From Pirellulimonas nuda (lineage in GTDB: Bacteria; Planctomycetota; Planctomycetia; Pirellulales; Lacipirellulaceae): a DNA stretch of 64,000 bases. Positions 17,234 to 26,169 of this stretch are shown piece by piece. Location of the stretch: positions 2,604,001-2,668,000 of the forward strand of contig NZ_CP036291.1 in assembly GCF_007750855.1 (NCBI RefSeq). Reading direction: 5' to 3'. Position numbers and translations under genes: made by a program. The first letter of the stretch is position 1. Each line of letters opens with the position of its first letter. The notes beneath the pieces were generated by a model. It saw only the letters and a list, made by a program, of their open reading frames with translations, was not told the origin of the DNA and ran no database searches.

Positions 17234-18010
17234 TTGGGGGGCGCGGCAGCTACGGTCGGGGCCGAGACGGAAGTGAGCGAAGCACTCAACAAGAACGGCG
17301 GAGAGTCAACAGCGACAGGCACTTCCGCGCCGACCGAGCCTTGGGGAGGAAATTCGAACGTCATCACGGGATTGATCCTCGACCGGGCGCAGATCAACCT
17401 CGTGCGGGGCAGTGGTCAGTCTTCTCCGGCCCTTCCTACCCGAGTTTCACAACACTCTAGCTTTATCGACCCCGCTGAAAACGATCCTAACTCCCCCTTG
17501 TACATCACCAATGCTGTTCTCGGCATCAAGATGTTTCGGGTTGGGGTCACCGACATCACCGACGTCAATCTCGACGGCGTAACCAACGCCCTGGACAAAG
17601 CGATTGTGATGGCCAACCTCGGCGCCATGGCGGACCTGGATGGGCTCAACGGACCGACTTTCTTCGAGGGCGAGATTAATAATGACCTCCTCGTTAACGA
17701 ACTCGACCTGGCGTTCTTCGGGACCCCCGGGGACTATAACGACGACGGCGCCGTTAACGCGGCCGACTACACCGTGTGGCGGGATAACTTGGGCGCCGCG
17801 AATGAAGATGCGCTCAACGGCAACGGCAGCGGCTCCGGCGGCGTTGACGCCGCGGACTACACGCTTTGGAAGAACGAGTTCGGCAATGGCGCCTCTGGCG
17901 CGCTGCAGGCCGCGAGCGTTCCGGAGCCCGGTGCGGCGCTGCTGAGCGTCTTAGCATTTGCGGCGCTCGCGGGCGGACGCGCACGGTCGCTTGCCGGCCG
18001 GCGTGGCTGA
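17234..18010 (+). pseudogene. 5'-truncated dockerin/PEP-CTERM secreted protein
   Basis: The frame opens at 17234 right after a stop and has no credible start codon, ribosome site or signal peptide, so the N-terminus is missing. About 258 codons remain. Two dockerin-like calcium-loop units are visible: [18 protein letters not shown] with [17 protein letters not shown], then [20 protein letters not shown] with [15 protein letters not shown]. The C-terminus has the PEP-CTERM sorting signature [20 protein letters not shown] followed by arginines. Dockerin plus PEP-CTERM is typical of exported planctomycete proteins anchored or processed at the envelope. A strong terminator follows at 18062-18130. 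Confidence 0.7.
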
Positions 18011-18061
18011 TCCGTTGCGTTGCAGAGTCGCCCACGCTCGGGCGTAGACGCAGAGAGCTGG

Positions 18062-18130
18062 CCTCCGCGAAGGCCCCCCAGGCAGACGACGAAAGTCGTT
18101 CGTCGGGGGGCCAGCGGAGGTCTTTTTTTT
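18062..18130 (+). terminator. Rho-independent terminator after dockerin gene
   Basis: A long stem pairs CCTCCGC with GCGGAGG and GGCCCCCC with the following G-run, with an inner ACGAC/GTCGT hairpin, and is followed by TCTTTTTTTT at 18121-18130. It is the strongest terminator-like structure between the dockerin remnant and the DUF1559 relic. Confidence 0.85.
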
Positions 18131-18579
18131 GATAGGTCCCCCCCAGACCAGCTCAACCCCCGGCGCCACGGCGTGGCCAAGTTGCTGTGGGGCGGCTTGT
18201 GACCTGCGTTAGGCCGGTCCGCTTACCAGGTGGCCGGATCCGAAGCTGCGGTAGAATTGGTGGCGTCAGGCGCCACGTGCATGTCTTTGATGGGGCGCAC
18301 AAGGCCTGCCCGAGGTGCCGCCGCGAGTGCCCACGGGCAACAGATCCCGGATCACGCCCGCCCCGCCCCGGCGCAGCAAACCCAACGCTGCAGCCGCCTG
18401 AGCAGCGGGCCCAAGGGCTGCGACCCAAGAAGCGGCCGTGGGTCGACCAGGGATTGACTCGCCCGGTTGCGGGGGGGTCTCATCGGGTGGGTTTTTCGCC
18501 CGGCGTTCCGGATGCGCGTCCCAGCGACGACTACCTGCCGCCGCGTCCGTTCCAATTTGTAAGTCTAGGAGTCTCAGGG
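18131..18579. other. Upstream region of DUF1559 relic, no supported gene
   Basis: I see no protein-like frame in this 449-bp stretch. A TAGAAT sequence near 18252 could be a -10 box, but no -35 box stands at proper spacing. The region probably holds the promoter and leader of the DUF1559-lipoprotein pair that follows. Confidence 0.4.
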
Positions 18580-19032
18580 ATGCGCCAACACGACCCTCGT
18601 AGCGGCTTCACCCTCGTTGAGCTGTTGGTGGTAATCGCCATCATCGGCACCCTCGTCGCCCTGCTGCTCCCCGCGGTGTAAGCAGCCCGCGAGGCGGCGC
18701 GGCGCGCCCAGTGCGTCAACAATCTGAAGCAGATTGGCATTGCGCTGCTGAACTACGAGAACACGAACGGCCGCTTCCCCGCCGGCCGGCAGGGCTGCGA
18801 CACGACCCCGCTCAATTTCCCGATCGGCCTCGACAGCGGCGCCGGGCTGCTGATCGCGGGCGGGGGGGCCGAGGCCAGCAACGGCGGCTTCGCCAGCAAG
18901 CACCCCGGTGGGGTGAACTTCCTGTTCGGCGATGGGCACATCTCGTTCCTCACCGACGGCGTCGACCACGTGACCTACCAGCAGCTCGCATCCCGCGACC
19001 GCGCCGAAGTCCTTACCGAATCCATCAACTAA
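18580..19032 (+). pseudogene. DUF1559 pilin-like protein, nonsense-mutated and internally deleted
   Basis: ATG 18580 begins MRQHDPRSGFTLVELLVVIA, the type IV pilin-like N-terminal helix of DUF1559 proteins. At 18679-18681 a TAA replaces the glutamine codon expected in the conserved [14 protein letters not shown] motif; reading on in the same frame gives [20 protein letters not shown]. The frame then jumps from an early segment ([11 protein letters not shown]) almost directly to the family's C-terminal block ([19 protein letters not shown]), ending at 19030-19032. At about 150 codons it is roughly half the normal length of 300-350, so most of the middle domain has been deleted. A lipoprotein gene follows 63 bp downstream. 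Confidence 0.9.
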
Positions 19033-19095
19033 CGTCGGGGGCTTGGGATGAACGAGGCGTACGGGCCGGGCTCAGATTTTCAGAAAGGAGTCGTC

Positions 19096-19530
19096 GTGGA
19101 TAACTTTCGGCGTCGGGGCGTCCCCGCGATGCTTCTCGGGATTGCGCTGTGCGGGCTCATCGGCTGCGGCGACGGCCGACCCGTTCGCGTGCCGGTTTCC
19201 GGCGTCGTGCTTATCGACGGCGCCCCGTTGACGCACGGCTCGATCTTGTTCTTCCCCGAGCAAGGGAGGCCGGGGGGCGGCGCAATCGGCGCCGATGGCA
19301 CGTTTACGGCCTCCTGTTACGAGCCCGGAGACGGGCTGCCGCCGGGCAAATACCGGGTCCAGGTCAAGGCGACGGAGCCCATGGGCGAGGTCGCACAGCG
19401 ATGGCACGCCCCGCAAAAGTACGCCAGCCCGTCGACCTCAGGGCTTGAGGTCGACGTCGACTCAGCGATCGACGACCTGAAGATCGAGCTGCAGTGGGAC
19501 GGTGGAAAGCCGTTTGTCGAGCGGTTCTAG
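19096..19530 (+). CDS. Small lipoprotein (DUF1559-associated, carboxypeptidase-regulatory-like)
   Basis: The start is GTG 19096, five bases after AAAGGAG, giving 144 residues. A signal peptide ends in a lipobox (LCGLIGC), so the protein should be lipid-anchored at its cysteine. The mature part is a small beta-sandwich: VPVSGVVLIDGAPLTHGSIL, FFPEQGRPGGGAIGADGTFT and GLPPGKYRVQVKATEP resemble the carboxypeptidase-regulatory-like proteins that accompany DUF1559 genes in planctomycetes. It lies downstream of the broken DUF1559 gene and is a paralogue of the convergent gene at 19648-20118 (shared CGDGRP after the cysteine, QRWxAPxKYA later). Function is unknown. Confidence 0.8.
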   Translation: MDNFRRRGVPAMLLGIALCGLIGCGDGRPVRVPVSGVVLIDGAPLTHGSILFFPEQGRPGGGAIGADGTFTASCYEPGDGLPPGKYRVQVKATEPMGEVAQRWHAPQKYASPSTSGLEVDVDSAIDDLKIELQWDGGKPFVERF

Positions 19531-19647
19531 CCGTGGGCCGTCTGAGGTGGTGCGGATTCCACGGACAGGTCAGTCTCTTATTTTGAGCGGCTGAGGTGGG
19601 CATCGAACTGGGCGGGACGTCGGCCGCCGCAAGGCGGAAGCGGCGCG

Positions 19648-20118
19648 CTACAGGTTTTCGACCCAGGGCTGGTCGTGGTCGTCCCCCTCCCAGGTCAATT
19701 CGAGGTTGAGGTCGCTCGTGGGTTTGGTGATCTCAACGACCAGCTCGGAGGTCTTGTGGTCGGCGTACTTCTTGGGCGCGTACCACCGCTGAGAAGTGTT
19801 GCTGACCGGTTCGAGCGCACTTACGGCTACGGTGTAGCTGCCGGTTGTCAGGCCGTCGCCCTTCTCGTACATGCTGATGAAGAAGCTGCCGTCGGGTTCG
19901 ATGCGGCCGCCGCCGATCCGGCCGCCGCCCACCGGCTTGAAACCGATGCTTCCGGTGGAAATCGGCTGGCCGTCGATCATCACAGTGCCCGCAACCTTGA
20001 CCCTGGCTGGGCGTCCATCGCCGCAGCCAGCCGCACCCGTGACGGTGAGTGTGGTCAGCAGGGCCAACACCCCCCTAAATCGACGGCGGGGACGGCTCGG
20101 GCTCGGGAGGGAGTGCAT
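19648..20118 (-). CDS. Small lipoprotein (DUF1559-associated), paralogue of 19096-19530
   Basis: This 156-residue protein has a basic N-terminus, a hydrophobic helix (GVLALLTTLTVTGAAGC) and a lipobox cysteine near residue 32, followed by the same CGDGRP motif as its neighbour. The mature domain repeats the family pattern: VKVAGTVMIDGQPISTGSIG, GGGRIEPDGSFFISMYEKGD, and QRWYAPKKYADHKTSELVVE. It lies 80 bp downstream of the C-terminal half of a DUF1559 gene on the same strand, making a second DUF1559-lipoprotein pair that faces the first tail to tail. It appears intact, but its presumed partner was destroyed around the IS66 element. Confidence 0.8.
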   Translation of the reverse strand: MHSLPSPSRPRRRFRGVLALLTTLTVTGAAGCGDGRPARVKVAGTVMIDGQPISTGSIGFKPVGGGRIGGGRIEPDGSFFISMYEKGDGLTTGSYTVAVSALEPVSNTSQRWYAPKKYADHKTSELVVEITKPTSDLNLELTWEGDDHDQPWVENL

Positions 20119-20198
20119 AGACAGATTGCTTGTTTAACTGAGGTTGGGTGACGGATCCTTCACGTGCCGCTCTCAAGTGCCGCCATTAAATGCCGACA

Positions 20199-20654
20199 TT
20201 AAATGCCGCTGTCGGCAATGACTTCTCCGCCGGCCCGGGTGGAAAGGGCTTCGTAGAGGTCTTGGTCGATCTGCTCGCTGATAAACGGCACGTGCCCGTC
20301 GGCAAACACGAAGAAGGCGCCCCCGGGGTGGCTGCTGCCAAACGCACCGTTGGTGCCCGTGTTGTTGTTGGCCCACATCACGAAGCCGGACGTCAAGTTC
20401 ACCGGGTAGTTCAGCGGCGCGGTGGTGGTGCGTACGCTCGATGTGTAGCGGTTTGTCCATGCCCACGTGTTGAACTGATACTCGTTGTCGCTGTGGACCG
20501 TTTCACCGGCGAGCATCGTGGCGCTCGTGCCGTCGGTGATCTCACGCAGTTCTACCCGGTTGGCGTAGAAGAACACCCCGTCGCCCAGGTACTTGATCTC
20601 GGTGTTGTTAAGACACCGCCCATAAAACGTCGAGCCGGGGCAATTGTTCCTGGA
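20199..20654 (-). pseudogene. C-terminal half of DUF1559 protein, cut at IS66 end
   Basis: Reading minus-strand from the IS66 boundary the frame gives SRNNCPGSTFYGRCLNNTEI and then the conserved DUF1559 end: ITDGTSATMLAGETV, SSHPGGAFFVFADGHVPFIS, and a stop at 20199. The pilin-like N-terminus (FTLVELLVVIA) is absent; beyond 20654 the frame enters IS66 sequence, and no such N-terminus exists on the far side of the element (22213-22571). The remaining ~150 codons are thus a 3' relic. A short near-tandem repeat (cattaaatgccg) lies at its 3' end around 20183-20207. Confidence 0.88.
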
Positions 20655-22212
20655 GTAACCGTTCACGACCTGGTGAATTGATTCACGCCGCGGCGTATGC
20701 ATTGGCGCTCTTTGCTGTCAGCAGTGAGGGTGCGGTCCTTCTTGCGAAGTGAGCCTGCATCGCTTCAACGAGGTACTCGTAGGCGCTGCGGTTCTGGAGT
20801 CGGCAGGTTTCCGAGACGCTCAGCATCCGCTCTAGGTAGCGGCTTCCCGAGGCGCTCTGCGTGCCGAAGCTGAGCTTGCGGTAGATCACGGCCGGGCGGA
20901 GCGCACGCTCGGCCGTATTATTGGTCGGCTCGACCCCTTCCACCTCCAGGGACGTCCACAAGTGCTCTTTGCGGGGCAGCAGCCCGTCGCAGAAGCCGAC
21001 GAGCTGCTTGTTGCCGCTGTAGCTGCCGCGCAGCACGAGTCCGTTCACGCTGTCGCGGATCGGCGCTGCGTCGGCCTGAAAGGCGCGCCACTTGATCTTG
21101 CCGGCTTTGTAACGGTTCCAGAGCTTGAACAGCCGGACGTGCTCTCGCATCAGGTCGCGTCCCAGATGTTTGACTTGGCCGTTGGGCGAATCGATCAGAT
21201 TCTGGATGTCGCGTTTCAGGTGGGCCCAGCACCACTGCAGCCGCTTGCCGTCGAGGTACATCTTGGCCCGATCGCAGTTCAGGATGATCCCCGAGTAGTC
21301 GCCCACCAGCGAGACGAGCGACTCACGCGATCGATTCCCGAAGACGCCAAACACGGCGAACGCCGGCGCCACGGCGACCCATAGCCACGCCTTCTGCTTG
21401 CTCTCTTTGGTGGGCGACTCATCGACGTAGAGCTGCTTCTGCTGGGTCAGCTTGCTGCGGAGCTCTTCGTACGGCGCAGCGACCGCGCCGCTCACCAGGT
21501 TCTGGATCTTGACGGTCCACGCCGGGCTGCAGGGGATGTTCAGCAGGTCCCCTAGGAACGCCGACGCGCGGCGCTTGCTCTGGCGGAAGTGTCCCATCAA
21601 CAGCCCGGTGAAGGCCGCCAGCCGCGGCCCACACTGACCGCCCGGGACGCCCGGGGGCAACTCGGCGCGGGTCGTGATGCCGCAACCGGGGCAGTGGCCG
21701 CGGAAGAGTTGGTACTCGTCTATGGCCGGCTGGATGGGGGGCAGGTCCCACACTTGATGCCGTTTGGGCTCGGTCGCGTCGGGCCGCAGCCGCCCGCCAC
21801 AGCGACGGCAGCCAGCCGGATAGCAGGCCATGACGCTGCGGCATTGTTCGCTCGGGACCAGCGCACGCAGATGCCGCTTGTGGCCCTTCTGCCCACCCTG
21901 CTTGCGCTTATTGCCCGGGCGTAGCGGAGGTTGGGGCTTCGCGTGTGGGTGCTCGCTGCTAGGCGGCAGCGAAGAGTTGCGCGGGGTGAGCTTCTGCACC
22001 TGAGCCGTCAGAGACGCGACCCGCTTTTCAAGCTCGTCAATCCGCTTCTCGTACCTGGCGACCAACACCTCGATAAAATCTCGCGCCGGCTCGGCTTCGG
22101 GCGGCAATTCGATACGTGGCTTCGGAACCCTCATCCGAGCATTGGGGCCGAAATCCAACGGCCATGTCCAGGTCATTTCCGAATCGCGTCACACCGGCCC
22201 GTGAACGGTTAC
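20655..22212 (-). mobile_element. IS66-family element with intact inverted repeats
   Basis: The left end begins GTAACCGTTCACG at 20655 and the right end reads GTAACCGTTCACG inward from 22212; the first 21 bases match at 18 positions. GTAA termini are typical of IS66. The element is 1,558 bp and has a single transposase gene, like the solo-transposase (ISBst12-type) group. IS66 normally makes 8-bp target duplications, but the flanks ttcctgga (20647-20654) and cattggtt (22213-22220) differ, which suggests deletion or recombination after insertion. Confidence 0.88.
20683..22176 (-). CDS. IS66-family transposase (TnpC)
   Basis: This 497-residue transposase is full length. The N-terminus has a coiled coil (ARYEKRIDELEKRVASLTAQ) and a basic linker (KRKQGGQKGHKRHLRAL), then a zinc-binding region (CYPAGCRRCGGRL with GHCPGCG). 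The catalytic core shows LYVDESPTK (first Asp), NCDRAKMYLDGKRLQWCWAH (second Asp) and EPTNNTAERALRP (Glu). The C-terminus is YEYLVEAMQAHFARR. ATG 22174-22176 gives the longest product; MRVPKPRIELPPE at 22132-22134 is an alternative start. TnpA and TnpB partners are absent, as in single-gene IS66 relatives. It should be active if expressed. Confidence 0.92.
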   Translation of the reverse strand: MTWTWPLDFGPNARMRVPKPRIELPPEAEPARDFIEVLVARYEKRIDELEKRVASLTAQVQKLTPRNSSLPPSSEHPHAKPQPPLRPGNKRKQGGQKGHKRHLRALVPSEQCRSVMACYPAGCRRCGGRLRPDATEPKRHQVWDLPPIQPAIDEYQLFRGHCPGCGITTRAELPPGVPGGQCGPRLAAFTGLLMGHFRQSKRRASAFLGDLLNIPCSPAWTVKIQNLVSGAVAAPYEELRSKLTQQKQLYVDESPTKESKQKAWLWVAVAPAFAVFGVFGNRSRESLVSLVGDYSGIILNCDRAKMYLDGKRLQWCWAHLKRDIQNLIDSPNGQVKHLGRDLMREHVRLFKLWNRYKAGKIKWRAFQADAAPIRDSVNGLVLRGSYSGNKQLVGFCDGLLPRKEHLWTSLEVEGVEPTNNTAERALRPAVIYRKLSFGTQSASGSRYLERMLSVSETCRLQNRSAYEYLVEAMQAHFARRTAPSLLTAKSANAYAAA

Positions 22213-22571
22213 CATTGGTTGGAGCTGCATGAGGTCCCTTCGAGGCAAGCCCCCCGCACAGCAGCGGCGATGCTTGGCGCCCGAAGGAACGGGATGAACG
22301 GATCCGCCACGCCTGTTTCCAAACGATCTGTAGAATCTAGCGGGACCTGTCGACCCGCGAGTCGAGCGCTAGCGCTTTCTACCAATCCGAGCGCGCCGGC
22401 GTCAATTTTCACGCGGCTGAGGCGGGGCCGGCGCCCGGGTGAGGCGCCGGTGACGTCAAGGTGACGCCCTTCATCACAGAAAGAAAGGGGGGAGTGGAAG
22501 GGTGGCGCACCCCTGCAGGGCGCCTACCACCCCGCGCCGCCGCGAGCCGGGCAGGTACTTCTTCCAGCTTG
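22213..22571. other. 359-bp region beyond IS66, no gene
   Basis: No protein-like frame was found, and in particular no N-terminal DUF1559 half. The stretch includes a promoter-like pair on the minus strand (listed separately) and the 3' flank of the fucosidase pseudogene. Confidence 0.5.
22376..22405 (-). promoter_or_regulatory. Candidate promoter pointing into IS66
   Basis: TTGACG (22400-22405) and TAGAAA (22376-22381) are 18 bp apart on the minus strand, about 165 bp before the IS66 right end. It could be the surviving promoter of the lost DUF1559 gene, and could now read toward the transposase. Confidence 0.3.
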
Positions 22572-23958
22572 CTACCGCTTCCTGGCGATCTCGGTGTGCC
22601 TCTTGCTGCGCGTCGTGTACCAGTGGTGCTTCCCGTGCGCTTGTGGGTCTGCGGCCACGGGCGCATCGTACTGCACGGCGATTACGGTGTCTCGTGAGTC
22701 GGGCGCCGTCGCGGGCACTTCTATCTTCGTGACGTGGCCTTCTGCGTCATAAATCAACGGCAACGGCGTGCGCTTTGGGTCCGCCAGGAAGTAGGCCTTG
22801 GAGGGCTTGCCGACGACGCCATGGAACTCAATGCCTGCGGGCGCCCACTCCAGGACGTGCAGGTAGAGGGTGTTGTCTTTCTGGGTCATCGCTCCCCACC
22901 AGAAATCGAACTCCACCGGCGAGTACTGCGTCCCGTAGATCGACTCGCCGTTCACCTTCATCCATTCACCGACCTCGTTCAATCGCTCCCTTTCCTCGGG
23001 CAGAAAGGCGCCTTCCGGGGTCGGGCCCACGTTGAGCAGGAGGTTCACCCCCCGCGCGCTGCACAGCGCCAGAAACTCGATGATGTCCTTCGGGCTCTTC
23101 CAGTCCGCGTCGTTGCGGTCGTAGCCCCAGTTGTGACGCATCGTCATGCAAGTTTCGGTATCTTGCGTCATGCGCTTCGTGGGAAGCATCCGGTCTGGCA
23201 GCGATTCAAAGTCGGCGTACCTGCGCTGTTCCACCGGCACCCGGCGGCTGTAGAGGCGGCTGCAGATGACGGCATTCGGCTGCAACTCGCGCACCTTGCC
23301 GGTCGGCCTCGATCACGTTGTTGCCCCCCACGTCGAACCACAGGACGGCCATATCGCCATAGTTGGACAACAGCTCATCCAGGTTCTTCTCAACCAGCTC
23401 AAGGTACTCCTCGTTGCTCAAGACGCCCCCCGGCGAACGATGGCGCCAGTCCTTGAACTGCGAGTAGTAGACTCCGAAGCGGAGCCCCTGCGTCTCGCAC
23501 TGCTCCGCGAGCTCCTTGATGATGTCGCGCTTGAACGGCGTGGCGTCCATCACGTTGAAGTCCGTCGCCTCGGTGTCGAACAGGCAAAAGCCGTCATGGT
23601 GCTTGGAGGTGATGACCATGTACTTCATGCCGGCGCCCTTGGCGATGGACACCCACTCCGCGGCGTCAAAATTCGTGGGGTTAAACTTCGGCGCCAGGGT
23701 ATCACGGTACTCCTCCTTGGAGATCTTGGCGCTCCGCATCAGCCATTCCGCGCTGGCGCCCCCCTGTTCCTTGCCGTAATCCACACCCTTCCATTCCCCG
23801 CCGGCGACCGAATAGAGGCCCCAGTAGATGAACATCCCGAAGCGAGCGTCCCGCCACCACTCCATGTGGGCGTCGTCCGTCGACTCGGAACACGCCACCG
23901 AGGGCGTGAGCGCCAGCAGCACAAGCAGGGTGCAGAGAAGTCTGTTCTTCGTCTTCAT
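22572..23958 (-). pseudogene. Alpha-L-fucosidase (GH29), frameshifted
   Basis: The N-terminal frame (start ATG 23956-23958) has a signal peptide (LLCTLLVLLALTPSVAC) and the GH29 barrel: WWRDARFGMFIYWGLYSVAG, TSKHHDGFCLFDTEATDFNV and AVLWFDVGGNNV, where the WFD aspartate is the expected nucleophile. Around 23296-23303 the frame breaks: the first frame degenerates, while a second begins VRELQPNAVICSRLYSRR and continues to ETCMTMRHNWGYDRNDADWK and LLLNVGPTPEGAFLP, the C-terminal half of GH29. A one-base gain or two-base loss would explain it. It is the last gene of the polysaccharide operon, 32 bp after the sulfatase. Sequencing error remains possible. Confidence 0.88.
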
Positions 23959-23990
23959 AGTGAAATCGCGAGGTGTTTGCATTCCGGTCT

Positions 23991-25376
23991 TTAGTAATTG
24001 AGCGTCCCGCCTTTTCCGGGGGGCTGCTTCTCGCTCTCCCACCACTGATTGGGGCCTTCTGACTTGATGTCCGCCCAGAGCTTGAGGAGGGTCTTTTTCA
24101 TCTCTTCGGTTCTCTCGGGCATCTGTTGGGCCAGATCGTTCTTTTCCTGCCAGTCCTTTTGGACCTCGTAGAGCTGGAACTTGGTGAGCGTCTCGTCGCC
24201 GACGATCTTCCAGTCGCCGATGCGCATGGCGACTCGTTCGTTCGGCCCGGAGACATGCGTGCGCCAGAACATGGGGACATTGCGCTCGACCGGCTCTCCC
24301 GACAAGGCGGGGACCATGCTCACCCCGTCGATCGTGCGGTCGGTCGGCAGCGGCAGGCCGGTGATGTCGAGCGCCGTGGCAAAGACGTCGGAGCCGATCA
24401 CCGGCACGTCGCTGACGGAGCCCGGCGGGACCCGGCCCGGCCAGTGCGCCAGCCCGGGCACCCGGACGCCGCCTTCGTATTCGCTGCGCTTGTTGCCGCG
24501 CAGGCCGCCGGAGGAGCCCCCAAACGCGGGGACGGGGCCGTTGTCCGAAGTGAAGAACACGAGCGTATTGTCGCTGACCCCTAGATCGTCCAGCGCGTCC
24601 AGCACCATGCCCAGCCCGTTGTCCATCTGGGTGATGTTGCCCATGTACTTGCTGTTCTGGCGCCCCTGGTAGAGCGCTTCGAAACGCGGATCGGTGGCGA
24701 TCTTGGCGTGCGGCTCATGAAACCAAACGGTCAGGGCGAACGGCTTTTTCGGATCGTGGATCTTCTTGAGCCATTGCACCGCTTCCCCCGCCACGATCTG
24801 GGCGGAGTAGCCCTCGGTCGGCCCGACCGGCTGGCCGTTGCGGACAAAGTTTTCGGGGTTCTTGTGGCTGGGCTCGGCGTTGTTCTGGGTGAACATCCAG
24901 TAGTCGTAGCCGTGTTGGTCCGGCTGGGGATACGCCGGGTTGTTGAACTGTTGCCGTGAGAGCAGGTGCCACTTGCCGACGTGGCAGGTCTCGTAGCCGA
25001 TGTCCTTCAGCAGCTCCGGGTAGGTGATTTCACTGGCGCGAAGGTGGGCCTCGTGTCTCCCGGACAGATGACGGTAGACGCCGTTGCGGTAGGGCGTGCG
25101 ACCGGTCAAGATCGCCGACCGCGAGGGCGAACAGACCCCGCAGGCGGAGTAGCACTGGGTCAGCTTGACCCCCTGAGCCGCCAGCCGATCCATGTTAGGC
25201 GTCTGGATCAGCTTGTTTCCGAAGGTTGCTGAATCGCCCCAGCCCATGTCGTCAGCCACCACCACGACAATATTGGGCCTCTCTTTAGCCTGCTGAGTGG
25301 GGGGCTCGGTTTCTGCATGCGCAGTGAACCCACACAGCAGCGCCGCCGCAAACGCTAGCTCTTGTGCCCTTTTCAT
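23991..25376 (-). CDS. Secreted sulfatase (S1 family)
   Basis: This 461-residue sulfatase has signal peptide AFAAALLCGFTAHA. It shows the metal-binding VVVADDMGWGD (near residue 40), the maturation motif VCSPSRSAILTG with cysteine 82 as the site converted to formylglycine, HVGKWHL near 137 and FTSDNGPVPAFGG near 285 for the active site. S1 sulfatases remove sulfate esters from polysaccharides in the periplasm or outside the cell; a formylglycine-generating enzyme must be encoded elsewhere. It lies between the GHL15 fragment (33 bp) and the fucosidase (32 bp), so the operon probably targeted a sulfated, fucose-containing glycan. The specific substrate cannot be read from sequence. Confidence 0.93.
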   Translation of the reverse strand: MKRAQELAFAAALLCGFTAHAETEPPTQQAKERPNIVVVVADDMGWGDSATFGNKLIQTPNMDRLAAQGVKLTQCYSACGVCSPSRSAILTGRTPYRNGVYRHLSGRHEAHLRASEITYPELLKDIGYETCHVGKWHLLSRQQFNNPAYPQPDQHGYDYWMFTQNNAEPSHKNPENFVRNGQPVGPTEGYSAQIVAGEAVQWLKKIHDPKKPFALTVWFHEPHAKIATDPRFEALYQGRQNSKYMGNITQMDNGLGMVLDALDDLGVSDNTLVFFTSDNGPVPAFGGSSGGLRGNKRSEYEGGVRVPGLAHWPGRVPPGSVSDVPVIGSDVFATALDITGLPLPTDRTIDGVSMVPALSGEPVERNVPMFWRTHVSGPNERVAMRIGDWKIVGDETLTKFQLYEVQKDWQEKNDLAQQMPERTEEMKKTLLKLWADIKSEGPNQWWESEKQPPGKGGTLNY

Positions 25377-25409
25377 TCTGATCTCTTGGAGCGCGTAAGT
25401 GGGATGAGG

Positions 25410-26169
25410 CTATCTTGCTGGGGTGGTCTTCTTGTCCGGGCGTTTCCAGGCGATGGACGAGGTCTTTGCTTCTAGGTCTACATCGACGCTGCAGTGCTCA
25501 AAATCGCGGTGGTAGGCGTAGCCGGCCTTGGCGGCCTTGCCCAGCGGCTTGCCGATCTCTTGAGCAAAGTCGTCGGACCAGTAAATGAGGGAGTCGTCGG
25601 CGGCGTAGGAGTTCTTGGCGCCCCCCCAGCTATAGAACGAGTAGTCGTTGGCGATGATCAGGTAGCAGGCGAGTGAGAAGTCGTGGGTGGCGCCAAAGGC
25701 GCCGTCCCCCGCGCCGCGGCAAAGAATGTATTTGTCGGGGGGGATGGCCAATAGCTCGTCCATGAGCTTCACGCCCTCATCGGCGGTCTCAACCGAGGAC
25801 CGAAAGAAGGCTTCGCAGAAGACGCCGTCTGCATGAGCGAGCGTGCTCGCCCCGGCTGCGCACTTGCTGGAGGACTGCACGCGGTAGCCGTTGTAGATAA
25901 CGAAACTAGACAGCCGCTCCAGGCAGCTCTCGACGTTCTCCAATTGCCCGCGGGCGTTGGCGCCCGGGGCGCCGTCGCCGAAGACGCCGTTCAGGGCGCT
26001 GTCGTGGACCAACCGGTCGGCCGTGTCGGCCCACCAGTTGCGGGCGGCGCTGTTGGCGTAGGTCCAGCGAACGGTTCCTTCCCGGACCTCCTCTACCCAG
26101 CCCGGGTGTTCTGCCACCGCATCCCGGATGGTGGTGTAGAACCGGCTGTACGCTGTGTTGGTGCTCCAG
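25410..26169 (-). pseudogene. C-terminal part of GH28-GHL15 fusion gene, cut by ISAs1
   Basis: This is the downstream half of the gene interrupted by ISAs1. From the element boundary the frame reads STNTAYSRFYTTIRDAVAEH and continues through WTYANSAARNWWADTADRLV, HDSALNGVFGDGAPGA and YLIIANDYSFYSWGGAKNSY. This pattern resembles hypothetical glycoside hydrolase family GHL15 (TIM-barrel-like, with an Asp in the DG motif). The ending is SIAWKRPDKKTTPAR. Joining it to 27429-29142 with one copy of the 8-bp duplication restores an uninterrupted frame of 822 codons. On its own it lacks a start and a signal peptide, so it is not expected to make exported protein. Confidence 0.85.
26162..26169. repeat. 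Target site duplication of ISAs1 element (copy 1)
   Basis: The octamer tgctccag here is repeated exactly at 27429-27436 on the other side of the element. Confidence 0.85.
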
